Below are positions 34,384 through 48,516 of a stretch of 64,000 bases of DNA, piece by piece. Both the position numbers and the translations under genes were made by a program. How positions within the stretch are numbered: position 1 is the first letter of the stretch; every line of letters starts with the position of its first letter. The notes under the pieces are model-generated. The model was not told the DNA's origin. It made no database searches and saw nothing but the letters and a program-made list of their open reading frames with translations. Where the stretch lies: the NCBI GenBank assembly GCA_001770855.1, contig MESE01000012.1, positions 1 through 64,000 on the forward strand, given 5' to 3'. The stretch comes from Burkholderiales bacterium RIFCSPLOWO2_02_FULL_57_36. Its GTDB lineage: Bacteria; Pseudomonadota; Gammaproteobacteria; Burkholderiales; Burkholderiaceae_D.

Positions 34384-35334
34384 ATGTCTGCCGATAAAAC
34401 ACTCAAACGCTTTGGTATGCTGTACGGATCTTCTCCTGCAATGGAAAAGCTCTATCAGCAGCTCGACAAGGTTTCCATAACGGATGCAACTGTTCTGCTT
34501 GCAGGCGAAAGCGGTACCGGAAAGGAGCTGATTGCGCAGACGATTCATCAGATCAGCCCCCGGTGCAATGAAAATTTTGTCGCAGTCAATTGCGGAGCGA
34601 TTCCTCGCCATCTGATCGAGGCGGCATTGTTCGGTCATGAAAAAGGCAGCTTTACCGGTGCGGCACGGCAACATGCCGGTTACTTCGAACATGCTTCGCA
34701 TGGCACTTTGTTCCTGGATGAAATTACCGAAATGCCGACTGATATGCAGGTGAAACTGCTGCGCGTACTTGAATGCGGCGCCTTCCTGCGTGTTGGCGGC
34801 AGCCAGGAAGTCAAAGTCGATGTCCGGCTGATTACCGCAACGAACCGCGATCTGGAAACTGCGGTGAAAGAAGGAAGCCTGCGAGAAGATCTGATGTATC
34901 GCCTTGCCGTTTTTCCGATACGCGTTCCGCCGCTGAGGGAACGCAACGGCGATGTCGATTTGCTCGCACAACACTTTTTGCAAACGCTGAATGCCAAGGA
35001 CAACACACGGAAATCATTTTCCCGCCAATCTCTCGAAACGATTCGCGCCTATGCTTGGCCAGGCAATGTACGAGAATTGAAAAACGTCGTACAACGCGCT
35101 TTCATTTTGTCTTCAGACATTTTGATGATTGAAGAACACTTGTCGGATCTATCCTCCAAGAAACCCATCATGCATGACGGGTTCCTGAATTTTTCCGTCG
35201 GCACACCTTTGGCAGATGCGCAACGTGAAATCATATTGGCGACGCTCAAACATTTCAGCGGCAACAAGCGATTGACCGCCGAAGCGCTCGGCATCAGCCT
35301 CAAGACGCTATATAACAGGCTCAAGGAATACTGA
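34384..35334 (+). CDS. Sigma-54 activator lacking a receiver domain
   Basis: 316 residues that begin almost directly with the AAA+ domain: Walker A G-E-S-G-T-G-K-E at 41-48, G-S-F-T-G-A at 88-93 and Walker B L-F-L-D-E-I at 109-114. A Fis-type helix-turn-helix follows with A-L-G-I-S-L-K-T-L-Y-N-R-L-K-E-Y. There is no receiver or other sensory domain, as in PspF. The recognition helix is nearly the same as in the regulator at 30776-32191. Such proteins are usually active unless held by a partner; none is adjacent. The ribosome binding site is weak. Confidence 0.88.
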   Translation: MSADKTLKRFGMLYGSSPAMEKLYQQLDKVSITDATVLLAGESGTGKELIAQTIHQISPRCNENFVAVNCGAIPRHLIEAALFGHEKGSFTGAARQHAGYFEHASHGTLFLDEITEMPTDMQVKLLRVLECGAFLRVGGSQEVKVDVRLITATNRDLETAVKEGSLREDLMYRLAVFPIRVPPLRERNGDVDLLAQHFLQTLNAKDNTRKSFSRQSLETIRAYAWPGNVRELKNVVQRAFILSSDILMIEEHLSDLSSKKPIMHDGFLNFSVGTPLADAQREIILATLKHFSGNKRLTAEALGISLKTLYNRLKEY

Positions 35335-35348
35335 TCGGTTTGCGGACG

Positions 35349-36215
35349 CTAGCCGTTAATCACTTCCCCGCCGTTTGGATGCAGCACCTGGCCTGTCATA
35401 TATGAAGAATCGGCGCAAGCCAGAAATACATAGCAGGGAGCGATTTCATCCGGCTGTCCGGCGCGTCCGAGCGGTACCTTGGCGCCGAATTTCTCGACCT
35501 GTTCCGCCGGAAATGTCGACGGGATCAACGGCGTCCATACCGGGCCCGGCGCAACCGCATTCACATAAATGCCGCGCTCGGCCAACTGCTGCGACAGCGA
35601 TCTTGTAAACGCAACGATCGCGCCCTTGGTCGCCGAGTAATCCAGCAAATGCGCGCTGCCGCGGTACGCAGTCACCGAGGTGGTATTGATGATGCGCGCG
35701 CCGGATTGCAGGTGCGGCAATGCAGCTTTTACCGTATGGAACATTGAAAAAACATTCGTGCGAAATGTTTTTTCCAGTTGTTCTTCACTGATATCTTCAG
35801 CACTTTCCTGCGGATGCTGCTCCGCGGCATTATTGACCAGTACATCCAGCCGTCCGAACGATGAAACCGTTTTTTCAACCAACTGCCGGCAGAAATCCGC
35901 ATCGCCGATGTCACCTGCGATAGCGATGCATTCCCTGCCAAGCTGTTCAATCATCTGTTGCGTTTCTTTCGCATCCTGGTCTTCATTAAGATAGGCGATC
36001 GCGACGTTCGCTCCTTCCTTGGCAAATGTGATTGCCAAGGATCGTCCGATACCGCTGTCGCCGCCGGTGATCAATGCGATCTTCCCTTTCATTTTCCCGG
36101 CTGCCAAATACGCTTTGGCATGCGAGTCCGGCTGCGGCTTCATGGCCGTTTCGCGGCCCGGTTGCTGATCCTGATGTTGCGGCGGAAAGCCCTGCTTTTG
36201 ATCTTGGTCGCTCAT
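35349..36215 (-). CDS. SDR-family oxidoreductase (YghA-like)
   Basis: 288 residues from the ATG at 36215. The N-terminal extension of about 45 residues rich in Q, P and H is typical of YghA/YhdF-type dehydrogenases. The NAD(P)-binding motif is T-G-G-D-S-G-I-G-R, then N-N-A-A-E-Q-H and the catalytic Y-S-A-T-K-G-A. Members are linked to general stress and their substrates are poorly known. A longer frame to 36422 is rejected for lack of homology. A sigma-54 match lies 142-157 bases upstream. It is convergent with the activator gene, 14 bases apart. Confidence 0.88.
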   Translation of the reverse strand: MSDQDQKQGFPPQHQDQQPGRETAMKPQPDSHAKAYLAAGKMKGKIALITGGDSGIGRSLAITFAKEGANVAIAYLNEDQDAKETQQMIEQLGRECIAIAGDIGDADFCRQLVEKTVSSFGRLDVLVNNAAEQHPQESAEDISEEQLEKTFRTNVFSMFHTVKAALPHLQSGARIINTTSVTAYRGSAHLLDYSATKGAIVAFTRSLSQQLAERGIYVNAVAPGPVWTPLIPSTFPAEQVEKFGAKVPLGRAGQPDEIAPCYVFLACADSSYMTGQVLHPNGGEVING

Positions 36216-36616
36216 TTTCAGCTCGCTTCGAATTGAATATTCAATCATCGGCTGGATACCGACGAAATTGAAAAGCGGGTCGTCGAAGAGGTTCTGAAAG
36301 CAAACGAAAATCGGGAAAATTCTTCGCCTACCCTCCGATGAACCGGTCAATCTTTCAGCAGCTTTCATGCCACCCGGCCAAGTTGAGTCTTGTAGCGGTG
36401 ACCGCCGCAGAGAACACCGCAAATGATTCGGAAATCAATAAAAATACACAGATCCGGTCAGTTTTACTTGAGTTTTGTTGCGCAGGAAGCAGCGTGGCGG
36501 CATGGCGCAAATAAAAAGGGCAATCCGACGGCGCTTCGAACGAAGCCGCCAAGCCCATAATGCCTCGGGCTGCTAGTAGTCCATTGAGAACTTCAGGAAA
36601 AATGCGAGTCGGGTTG
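36216..36616. other. Intergenic region
   Basis: Lies between the SDR gene and dusA, both on the minus strand. It contains the sigma-54 match at 36357-36372. No gene and no clear terminator of dusA are seen. Confidence 0.4.
36357..36372 (-). promoter_or_regulatory. Possible sigma-54 promoter of the SDR gene
   Basis: Minus strand TGGCATG-AAAG-CTGCT, two mismatches, with GG-GC spacing of twelve. The predicted start is near 36347, about 130 bases before the ATG at 36215. Confidence 0.5.
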
Positions 36617-37627
36617 CTACGCCGCCAGCGGTTGCATTCGTGCCAGGGCTTCCAGCAGCAGGGCCGGGTTTCCGGCGGCCAGTTTTTTTGAGTCGGACAG
36701 CGATTGACGAAATGCGCGCGCACCCGGCATGCCCGTCATCAAACCGAGCATGTGACGGGTAATGCTGTTCAGCTTCAAACCGCCTCCCGCATCGCCTCTG
36801 CCATAGCGTTCCAATTGCGCGTGAATATACGGCAACATCGCCTCCAGTATTTCAGCGCGCGATTTTACCGGCGCATCGTCGCCGTAATAACGTGCGTCGA
36901 TTACTGACATCAGGTAGGGATTATGGTAAGCCTCGCGGCCGATCATTACACCATCCACCTGCGCCAGATGGGTGTCGATTTCGGCCAGCGTCTTGATTCC
37001 GCCGTTGATGACGATTTCAAGTTGCGGGAAGTCGCGCTTGAGTTGATAGGCGTAGGCGTATCGCAGCGGCGGAATCTCGCGATTTTCCTTCGGGCTCAAT
37101 CCTTTCAGGATCGCATTGCGCGCATGAACGATAAAAGTGCTGCATCCGGCATCGGCGACGGTGCCGACGAAATCGCGGACAAAATCATATGACTCCGCAT
37201 CGTCAATCCCGACGCGGTGCTTGACGGTCACATCGATCGTTACCGCATCACGCATCGCCTTGACGCAATCGGCAACCAGCGCCGGCTCGGCCATCAGGCA
37301 GGCGCCGAACGCGCCTTTTTGCACACGCTCCGACGGGCAACCGCAATTCAGGTTGATTTCGTCGTAGCCCCATTGTTCGCCAAGTTTGGCGCATTGCGCG
37401 AGATCGCCCGGTTCGCTGCCTCCCAGCTGCAATGCGACCGGATGCTCTTCATCGCTGAAATCGAGATGGCGCGGCACGTCGCCGTGCAGCAGCGCACCGG
37501 TCGTCACCATTTCGGTGTAAAGCCAGGTGTGGCGCGTGATTTTCCGATGGAACACGCGGCAATGCCGGTCGGTCCAATCCATCATGGGCGCTACCGAAAG
37601 GCGGCGGGAAGATAATCTTGAGTTCAT
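36617..37627 (-). CDS. dusA: tRNA-dihydrouridine(20/20a) synthase
   Basis: 336 residues. An FMN enzyme that reduces uridines in the tRNA D-loop. The N-terminal S-V-A-P-M-M-D-W-T-D motif and the catalytic Cys region N-L-N-C-G-C-P-S are present, along with the FMN-phosphate motif G-G-I-K-T and V-M-I-G-R-E-A-Y. The sequence is of the DusA rather than DusB or DusC subgroup. It is divergent from the aminotransferase gene at 37788, with a 160-base shared upstream region. Confidence 0.94.
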   Translation of the reverse strand: MNSRLSSRRLSVAPMMDWTDRHCRVFHRKITRHTWLYTEMVTTGALLHGDVPRHLDFSDEEHPVALQLGGSEPGDLAQCAKLGEQWGYDEINLNCGCPSERVQKGAFGACLMAEPALVADCVKAMRDAVTIDVTVKHRVGIDDAESYDFVRDFVGTVADAGCSTFIVHARNAILKGLSPKENREIPPLRYAYAYQLKRDFPQLEIVINGGIKTLAEIDTHLAQVDGVMIGREAYHNPYLMSVIDARYYGDDAPVKSRAEILEAMLPYIHAQLERYGRGDAGGGLKLNSITRHMLGLMTGMPGARAFRQSLSDSKKLAAGNPALLLEALARMQPLAA

Positions 37628-37787
37628 TCAATCAGTTGGCAGGGTGTTTCAGCGGCGAAGCAAAAGTGCCACAATTAAAACCGATATTGTACCGACACAA
37701 ACTTTTATCCGGAAATCGCAGTAAAGTGCGGTTATCGATCCGCATCAGAATGCAACAGCCTCATTATCCGAAAGGCAAAGCGACAAC

Positions 37788-39140
37788 ATGTCTATTCATG
37801 TAAATACCGACCATTTCTGGATGCCGTTTACCGCCAACCGGCAATTCAAGGCCAAGCCGCGCATGCTGGTATCGGCATCCGGCATGCACTACACCACCGA
37901 CGACGGACGAAAGATACTCGACGGTACATCCGGTCTCTGGTGCGTCAATGCCGGCCATGGACATCCGAAAATTGTCGAAGCCATTCAGAAGCAAGCCGCA
38001 ACGATGGATTATGCGCCCGCATTCCAGATGGGGCATCCCAAGGCCTTCGAGGCGGCCAGCGCACTGGTGTCGATCGCGCCGGAAGGATTGAACCGGATAT
38101 TCTTTTGCAACGACGGTTCCGAGGCGGTCGATTCCGCATTGAAAATCGCGCTGGCCTATCATCGGGTACGCGGCGACGGTTTGAGAACACGGTTGATCGG
38201 CCGGGAACGCGGATATCACGGTGTCGGTTTCGGCGGTATCGCGGTCGGCGGCATTGCCGGCAATCGCAAGCATTTCGGCCCGACGCTGCCGGGCGTCGAC
38301 CATTTGCGGCATCCGCTGAACATCGCGCAAAACGCATTTTCCAGAGGTTTGCCCGAGCATGGCGCCGAACTCGCCGACGAACTTGAACAACGCATGCTCA
38401 CGCTGCATGATCCCGCAACGGTGGCTGCAGTCATCGTCGAACCGATCCAGGGTTCCACTGGCGTAATCCTGCCTCCCAAGGGTTACCTGCAAAAATTGCG
38501 CTCGATCTGCGACCGGTACGGCATCCTGCTGATTTTCGATGAAGTCATCACCGGCTTCGGCCGTCTTGGCGCGCCGTTCGCCGCCGATTATTTCGGCGTC
38601 GTGCCGGACATGATCGTGGCTGCAAAAGGATTGACCAATGCGACCGTGCCGATGGGCGCGGTGATCGTTCGCCAGGATATCCACGACACCTTCATGGATG
38701 CGGCGCCGGAAAACACCATCGAGTTTTACCACGGCTACACCTATTCCGGTCATCCGCTCGCATCGGCGGCCGCAGTGGCAACCATCGATGTTTACCGCAG
38801 CGAACAGCTGTTCGAACGCGCAGCCGATATGGCGCCCTATTTCGAAGACGCTGCGCACAGCCTGAAAGGATTGCCCCATGTAAAAGATGTACGCAATCTC
38901 GGCCTGGTATGCGGCATCGAACTCGAAGGCATTCCCGGAAAAGCCACCGCGCGCGCATCGGACGTGTTCCTGAAATGCTTTTGGGACAAGGGCGTGCTGA
39001 TTCGCACCACCGGCGATATCATTGCACTGTCGCCGCCGCTGATCATCGAAAAATCGCAGATCGATCAAATGTTCGGTGCGATCGCGGAGGTATTGAAGGC
39101 GCAGAAAGCGGTGCCGGAATTCGACTCCGCAACCGCCTGA
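37788..39140 (+). CDS. Class III omega-amino acid:pyruvate aminotransferase
   Basis: 450 residues of the PLP-dependent class III family. N-terminal D-H-F-W-M-P-F-T-A-N-R-Q-F and G-L-W-C-V-N-A-G-H-G are characteristic of beta-alanine:pyruvate transaminases. F-D-E-V-I-T-G-F-G-R and the PLP lysine in A-A-K-G-L-T-N are present. It probably transfers amino groups from beta-alanine or another omega-amino acid to pyruvate. Exact substrate range is not readable from sequence. It is convergent with an EamA transporter gene. Confidence 0.87.
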   Translation: MSIHVNTDHFWMPFTANRQFKAKPRMLVSASGMHYTTDDGRKILDGTSGLWCVNAGHGHPKIVEAIQKQAATMDYAPAFQMGHPKAFEAASALVSIAPEGLNRIFFCNDGSEAVDSALKIALAYHRVRGDGLRTRLIGRERGYHGVGFGGIAVGGIAGNRKHFGPTLPGVDHLRHPLNIAQNAFSRGLPEHGAELADELEQRMLTLHDPATVAAVIVEPIQGSTGVILPPKGYLQKLRSICDRYGILLIFDEVITGFGRLGAPFAADYFGVVPDMIVAAKGLTNATVPMGAVIVRQDIHDTFMDAAPENTIEFYHGYTYSGHPLASAAAVATIDVYRSEQLFERAADMAPYFEDAAHSLKGLPHVKDVRNLGLVCGIELEGIPGKATARASDVFLKCFWDKGVLIRTTGDIIALSPPLIIEKSQIDQMFGAIAEVLKAQKAVPEFDSATA

Positions 39141-39163
39141 CATTAGCCAGCGGCAAGGCGAGT

Positions 39164-40066
39164 TCAGGTCGCGACCGGCTCCGTCCGGCGTATCGCGGTG
39201 GCTTCATTGAACACCAATGCCGCCAGCACGACGGCGCCGCCGACCAGCGTCGCGTGTGCCGGCACTTCGCCGGCGCCGATCCATGTCCACAAGGGCCCGA
39301 GCAACACTTCAAGCAGCGCGAGCAACGAAATTTCCGGTGCGGACAACGACTTGGACGCCGCAACCATCAGCATGCACGGCAAACCAAGCTGGAAAAAGCC
39401 GAGGATTGCAAGAATGGCGATATCGTGCAGCGATGCCTGAAACGGCCAGCTTAGCGGCAACATCATCAGCGCGGAAAATACGCCGCCGAGCAATACCGCC
39501 GGAATCAGGTCGATCCCGTGTCCGGTCTTTTTCAGGATAACCACATTGATCGATGCGGCGATCGGCACACCCAAGGCCACTGCCATACCGGCCAGGTGCA
39601 TGCCGCCCATGTCGGACATGCCGCTGGCGAACATCCATACCATGCCGACGAATGCTGCGCCGATTGCCAGCCAGGTGCGCAATGCAATCGTCTGACGCAA
39701 GAACAACCATGCAAAAAATGCCGTCAGCAACGGCGAAATGCTCATCACGATCAAGGTGTTGGCCACCGTAGTCAGGGTCAACGCGATCATGAAGCAGCAA
39801 AACATCACGGCCCACATCGCACCGGACAATAGTCCCGGTTTTCCGACTGCACGAACGCTGGCAAATGCGCTGCTCTTTTGTTGCCAGACCAGCGCCCCCG
39901 CAACGAACAATGCGGCAAACACACTGCGCCAGAAAGTGATTTCAAATCCGCGGGCCGCGTCGAGATGGCGCGTGAAAACGCCGGCTATGCTCCACAGCAC
40001 GGCGGCGCAGATCATTAGTAGAACGGCGTGGCGATGCGACAATTCCTTGGGCATGAATAAGACCAT
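39164..40066 (-). CDS. DMT-superfamily (EamA) transporter
   Basis: 300 residues with ten predicted helices in two EamA repeats (about residues 12-145 and 155-290). It belongs to the drug/metabolite transporter group; the substrate is unknown. Two ATGs (40066 and 40054) are possible starts and neither has a strong ribosome binding site. A terminator-like hairpin separates it from typA, which lies upstream on the same strand. Confidence 0.83.
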   Translation of the reverse strand: MVLFMPKELSHRHAVLLMICAAVLWSIAGVFTRHLDAARGFEITFWRSVFAALFVAGALVWQQKSSAFASVRAVGKPGLLSGAMWAVMFCCFMIALTLTTVANTLIVMSISPLLTAFFAWLFLRQTIALRTWLAIGAAFVGMVWMFASGMSDMGGMHLAGMAVALGVPIAASINVVILKKTGHGIDLIPAVLLGGVFSALMMLPLSWPFQASLHDIAILAILGFFQLGLPCMLMVAASKSLSAPEISLLALLEVLLGPLWTWIGAGEVPAHATLVGGAVVLAALVFNEATAIRRTEPVAT

Positions 40067-40072
40067 CAGGGC

Positions 40073-40129
40073 AAATAAAAACCCGTCAATTCCAAATGAC
40101 CTGTAAAGGGCCAGCCGAATGTGACGGGT
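40073..40129 (-). terminator. Probable terminator of typA
   Basis: On the minus strand ACCCGTCA and TGACGGGT form an eight-pair stem around a 33-base loop, followed by TTTTATTT. The position is just after typA and before the EamA gene. The long loop lowers confidence. Confidence 0.45.
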
Positions 40130-40168
40130 TCGAATTCATGGCCATGGAAAGCCATGAGTCGTTAAAGA

Positions 40169-42004
<1,836 letters not shown>

Positions 42005-42185
42005 GATCTTAATTTGCTGAAGGATGCGTAACTTGGAAAGCCGAATAGTATAGCATGTTGCGTGACATGAAATCAGAAAATACTCTTGATTTTCAAAGAG
42101 TTGCTGGCGATTACGCCACAGTTCAAATGGGATGGGCAGTGCGGTTTTATTGGCTACGGAAAGAAAATGACCAAGCCTGCCGGTT

Positions 42186-43121
42186 TTATTGATTATTCAA
42201 CGCAACCAGCCGTTCCGGCGCAAGCACGCCGAATTCCTTCAATTGCGCCGTACCGAGCAATTGTCCGTCGCTTTCACGATAAACCCGCACCCGGCCCTCA
42301 CCTTCCGCAATAGCAACACCTTCCTTGCCGAGCGCCAATCTCTGTCCTTGCAGAAACCGTTTCGCCAATGCTTCCGGCAAGTTCACGGCAGGAAATGATG
42401 ACAGTAATGCATCGACGGGCGCCAGCGCTTCCGCGCGCTCCAATTCACTCATTTCGGCAAACATATCAAGTGTGACCGCATGGTCGAGCGACAGACTGCC
42501 GACGCCGATACGGCACAACTCTCGCAGATGGGCGCCGCAGCCGAGCGCCGCGCCGATGTCTTCACCCAGTACGCGGATATACGTGCCTTTACTGCATTGA
42601 ACGCGCAATGTCAGATAGGGAGATTGATAGTCCAGCAGTTCCAGCATGTGGATCGTTACCCGCCGCGCGTCGCGTTCCAGCGTCACACCCGCGCGCGCAT
42701 ATTCATACAAGGGCTTGCCGTCACGCTTGAGCGCGGAATACATGGGAGGAATCTGATCAAGCTCGCCGCGAAACCGGGAAAGCACTGCTTCGATCTGATC
42801 GCGTTCGGCATTTACCGCGCAAGTCGATATCACCTCGCCCTCGGTATCGCCGGTAACGGTGCGAATGCCAAGATGGACCACGGTCTCGTAGGTCTTGTCG
42901 GCGTCAAGCAGATCTTGCGCGAATTTTGTCGCTTCGCCAAAACACAATGGCAAAAGACCGGTTGCAAACGGATCGAGCGTGCCGGTGTGCCCAGCCTTTT
43001 CCGCGTTAAGAAGGCGCTTGGCCTTGATCAGCGCATCGTTGCTGGAATGGCCGACGGATTTGTCGAGCAGCAGAACGCCATGCACCGGTACGCGTTTTTT
43101 CTTGGCTTGAGGGTTCGCCAT
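42186..43121 (-). CDS. truB: tRNA pseudouridine(55) synthase
   Basis: 311 residues. It makes the pseudouridine at position 55 of the T-loop of tRNAs. The catalytic motif G-T-L-D-P-F-A-T-G-L-L-P contains the nucleophilic Asp, and the N-terminal G-V-L-L-L-D-K-S-V-G and a C-terminal PUA-like region are present. It lies last in the rimP-nusA-infB-rbfA-truB series, the usual order in proteobacteria. Confidence 0.96.
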   Translation of the reverse strand: MANPQAKKKRVPVHGVLLLDKSVGHSSNDALIKAKRLLNAEKAGHTGTLDPFATGLLPLCFGEATKFAQDLLDADKTYETVVHLGIRTVTGDTEGEVISTCAVNAERDQIEAVLSRFRGELDQIPPMYSALKRDGKPLYEYARAGVTLERDARRVTIHMLELLDYQSPYLTLRVQCSKGTYIRVLGEDIGAALGCGAHLRELCRIGVGSLSLDHAVTLDMFAEMSELERAEALAPVDALLSSFPAVNLPEALAKRFLQGQRLALGKEGVAIAEGEGRVRVYRESDGQLLGTAQLKEFGVLAPERLVALNNQ

Positions 43122-43167
43122 GTCGGGTCACATCTTTACTGTACGCAGGAAAAGCGCGGGTGCGAAA

Positions 43168-43557
43168 TCAGCCTTCTTCCGCATCCTTGGCGCGCGACGC
43201 AACTGCCTGGTCGATCAGCTTCGATAATTCGATACCGCGCGCAGTCGAGTTATCGTGCACGAAATGCAACTCGGGAAGAGTATGAATGGTGAGGCGGCGG
43301 CCAAGTTGGCCGCGAATAAAACCGGCAGCCTTGCTAAGGCCGGTCACCGTATTCTGTATTGCCTCCGGGTCGTCATTGAGCATGGTAAAGAACACCTTGG
43401 CATGTGCATAATCCGGAGTGATCTGCACCTCGGTGATCGTGATCATGCCCACGCGCGGATCTTTCAGATCGTATGCAACGATTTCCGCCAGATCGCGCTG
43501 GATCTGGTCCGCCACGCGCAAGCCGCGTCCAGGAATGGATTTGCTATGTTTAGCCAT
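43168..43557 (-). CDS. rbfA: 30S ribosome-binding factor A
   Basis: 129 residues from the ATG at 43557 ([13 protein letters not shown]). A single KH-type domain with the A-x-G motif region; it helps process the 16S rRNA 5' end in cold and normal growth. The frame continues upstream to 43710 but would run into infB, so the shorter start is chosen. It lies between infB and truB as expected. Confidence 0.94.
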   Translation of the reverse strand: MAKHSKSIPGRGLRVADQIQRDLAEIVAYDLKDPRVGMITITEVQITPDYAHAKVFFTMLNDDPEAIQNTVTGLSKAAGFIRGQLGRRLTIHTLPELHFVHDNSTARGIELSKLIDQAVASRAKDAEEG

Positions 43558-43619
43558 GATGATAATCGCCGATGGTGCCGCGGTCGCGGCGGGCGACAAA
43601 GTCACCCGCCTGAGCCGGA

Positions 43620-46424
43620 TTAGAGAGTACGGGCGACTTCCTGAACTTCGAAGACTTCCAGTTGATCGCCTTCCTTGACGTCGTTGAAGTTTTTCAGAGT
43701 CAAACCGCATTCAAAGCCGGCTTTCACTTCCTTCACGTCATCCTTGAAGCGTTTGAGCGAATCGAGTTCGCCGGTCCACACCACTACGTTGTCGCGCAGA
43801 AGACGCACGGACGAGCCGCGCTTGACTACGCCATCCAGCACGTAGCAACCGGCAATCGCGCCGACCTTGCTGACCAGGATCACCTGGCGGATTTCCACCA
43901 GGCCGAGTGCCTGTTCGCGCTTCTCCGGCGACAACATGCCGGACATTGCCGCCTTGATCTCGTCGACCGCATCGTAAATGATGTTGTAGTAGCGAATGTC
44001 GATGCCGGTGGCTTCCGCCAGCTTGCGTGCGGATGCGTCGGCTCTTGTATTGAAGCCGATGATGATCGCCTTCGACGCAAGCGCCAGGTTGACGTCCGAT
44101 TCGCTGATGCCGCCCACTGCCGCATGCACCACCTGTACCCGCACTTCACTGGTGGACAACTTCTGCATCGCATGGATAATCGCTTCCTGCGAACCTTGCA
44201 CGTCGGTCTTGATGATCATCGGCAGGTTCTTGATTTCACCTTCGGCCAACTGGTCGAACATGTTCTCGAGCTTGGCTGCCTGTTGCTTGGCCAGCTTCAC
44301 ATCGCGGAACTTGCCTTGACGGAACAAGCCGATCTCGCGCGCCTTGCGCTCATCGGTCATGACCATCACTTCTTCGCCGGCGACCGGCACTTCGGTCAAG
44401 CCCTGGATCTCCACCGGAATCGAAGGGCCGGCTTCGCTGATGCTCTTGCCGTTCTCGTCGATCATCGCGCGCACACGGCCATACGAAGATCCGGCCAGCA
44501 CCACATCGCCGCGCTTCAGGGTGCCTGACTGAACCAGGATCGTCGCAACCGGACCACGGCCCTTGTCGAGCTTGGCCTCGATCACGAGGCCGCGGGCCGG
44601 TGCATTGACCGGCGCTTTCAATTCCAGCACTTCAGCTTGCAGCAACACGTTTTCAAGCAAGGAATCAATACCTTGACCGGTCTTGGCCGACACCTGAATG
44701 AAAGGCGATTCGCCGCCGTATGCTTCCGGCACGACCTGTTCCGCAATCAATTCCTGCGTAACGCGGTCGTGATTTGCACCCGGCTTGTCGATCTTGTTGA
44801 TTGCAACAACCAGGGACACGCCTGCCGCTTTTGCATGGGCAATCGCTTCCTTGGTCTGCGGCATCACGCCGTCGTCGGCCGCCACCACCAGAATCACGAT
44901 ATCGGTCGCCTTGGCGCCGCGTGCACGCATGGCGGTAAATGCTTCATGGCCCGGCGTATCGAGGAACGTGATCATGCCGCGCGGCGTTTCAACGTGGTAG
45001 GCACCGATGTGCTGGGTAATGCCGCCCGCTTCACCGGACGCCACTTTGGCGCGCCGGATATAGTCAAGCAAGGATGTCTTGCCGTGATCGACGTGGCCCA
45101 TTACGGTAACCACCGGAGCACGCGGCAACGACTCGACATCGGGATGTTCCACACCCTCCGTCAGCAATGCCTCAGGATCGTCGAGCTTGGCCGCGTGTGC
45201 GGTATGACCCATTTCCTCCACCAGGATCATCGCGGTTTCCTGGTCGAGCACCTGGTTGATGGTGACCATCTGACCGAGTTTCATCAAATGCTTGATGACT
45301 TCCGATGCCTTCACCGACATCTTGTGCGCCAATTCGGCAACCGTAATCGTTTCCGGTACATGCACATCCTTGACCACAGCTTCGGTCGGCGCCTGGAAAT
45401 TGGTTTCACGATCGTCGTGATGGGAGGTGCGACGGCCTTTCGGACCGGCACGCCAGCCATCGCGGCCGCCGCCTGTATTGCCGCGGGTCTTGATGCCGAC
45501 ACCGCCGCGCTTCTTGGCGTCGTCTTGCCAAGTGGACGAAACGTTTGCCGATTTGATCGATTTTTTGTCGGCGGTAACGGCCGGTTTCTTGTCGTCTTTC
45601 TTTTCGCCGGGTTTCTTCTCGGCCGGTTTGTGCAGCGTACCTTCGGCCGGTTTCGCCTTGGCGACTACCGGTGCCGGTTCCGGCTCAGGCGCTTTTATCG
45701 CCCTGCGCGGTGCGTTCATCATCGCCTTGATCTGCGCGACTTCGTCTGCGACAACCTTACGCGCACGCTCGGTCACCGCGGCTTTTTCAGCGGCATCCTT
45801 GGCGCTTTGCGCAGTTTTTTTCTTGGCTTCTTCAGCAACGATGCGCTTTTTCTCGTCGTCGGCGGCATCGCCGACATCAACTGCGGCCGGTTGGGCAGCA
45901 GCCTTTGCAGCATCGAGTTCCGCCTTGCGGATTGCCTTTGCCTGTGCTTCCTTCTCCGCTTCCAGCTTGGCCAGATGCTCCTGCTTCGCGCGCAGATCCG
46001 CTTCCTGCCGAGCCATCAACTCTGCATGCCGGCGTGCTTCGTCCGCCCGACGGGCCAGCTCCGCCTCATCGATCGCAGGCGCTTCGACAACCGTTGGCGG
46101 CGCTTCTTCGATCGCCGGTTCATCACGTTTGACGAACGTACGTTTCTTGCGAACCTCGACTTGAATCGTGCGCGATTTTCCAGTCGCGTCGGCCTGCTTG
46201 ATCTCGGTGGTCTCTTTACGCGTCAGCGTGATTTTTCTCTTCTCGCCATCCGGCGCAACACCGTGAGAGCGGCGCAGATGCCCGAGCAATTTGTCCTTGT
46301 CTTCCTTGGACAATTGGTCGGCAGTCGAGCTTTTTTCGACGCCTGCGGCACGCAGCTGCGTCAGCAGCAGATCGGCCGGCATCTTGAGCTCGGTGGCAAA
46401 TTGGGCTACGTTGTTACTCGCCAT
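43620..46424 (-). CDS. infB: Translation initiation factor IF-2
   Basis: 934 residues. The N-terminal IF2_N helix domain is followed by a long charged, Ala/Lys/Glu-rich linker (about residues 95-300), then a second IF2_N domain. The GTPase domain has G-H-V-D-H-G-K-T near residue 440, D-T-P-G-H-E and N-K-I-D-K-P. The C-terminal domains that bind fMet-tRNA complete the protein. It starts 50 bases downstream of nusA. Confidence 0.97.
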   Translation of the reverse strand: MASNNVAQFATELKMPADLLLTQLRAAGVEKSSTADQLSKEDKDKLLGHLRRSHGVAPDGEKRKITLTRKETTEIKQADATGKSRTIQVEVRKKRTFVKRDEPAIEEAPPTVVEAPAIDEAELARRADEARRHAELMARQEADLRAKQEHLAKLEAEKEAQAKAIRKAELDAAKAAAQPAAVDVGDAADDEKKRIVAEEAKKKTAQSAKDAAEKAAVTERARKVVADEVAQIKAMMNAPRRAIKAPEPEPAPVVAKAKPAEGTLHKPAEKKPGEKKDDKKPAVTADKKSIKSANVSSTWQDDAKKRGGVGIKTRGNTGGGRDGWRAGPKGRRTSHHDDRETNFQAPTEAVVKDVHVPETITVAELAHKMSVKASEVIKHLMKLGQMVTINQVLDQETAMILVEEMGHTAHAAKLDDPEALLTEGVEHPDVESLPRAPVVTVMGHVDHGKTSLLDYIRRAKVASGEAGGITQHIGAYHVETPRGMITFLDTPGHEAFTAMRARGAKATDIVILVVAADDGVMPQTKEAIAHAKAAGVSLVVAINKIDKPGANHDRVTQELIAEQVVPEAYGGESPFIQVSAKTGQGIDSLLENVLLQAEVLELKAPVNAPARGLVIEAKLDKGRGPVATILVQSGTLKRGDVVLAGSSYGRVRAMIDENGKSISEAGPSIPVEIQGLTEVPVAGEEVMVMTDERKAREIGLFRQGKFRDVKLAKQQAAKLENMFDQLAEGEIKNLPMIIKTDVQGSQEAIIHAMQKLSTSEVRVQVVHAAVGGISESDVNLALASKAIIIGFNTRADASARKLAEATGIDIRYYNIIYDAVDEIKAAMSGMLSPEKREQALGLVEIRQVILVSKVGAIAGCYVLDGVVKRGSSVRLLRDNVVVWTGELDSLKRFKDDVKEVKAGFECGLTLKNFNDVKEGDQLEVFEVQEVARTL

Positions 46425-46474
46425 TCAGTCCTCTTTTCTATGTGACGCGATGGATGATTGTGGAACTTCGAGAA

Positions 46475-48516
<2,042 letters not shown>

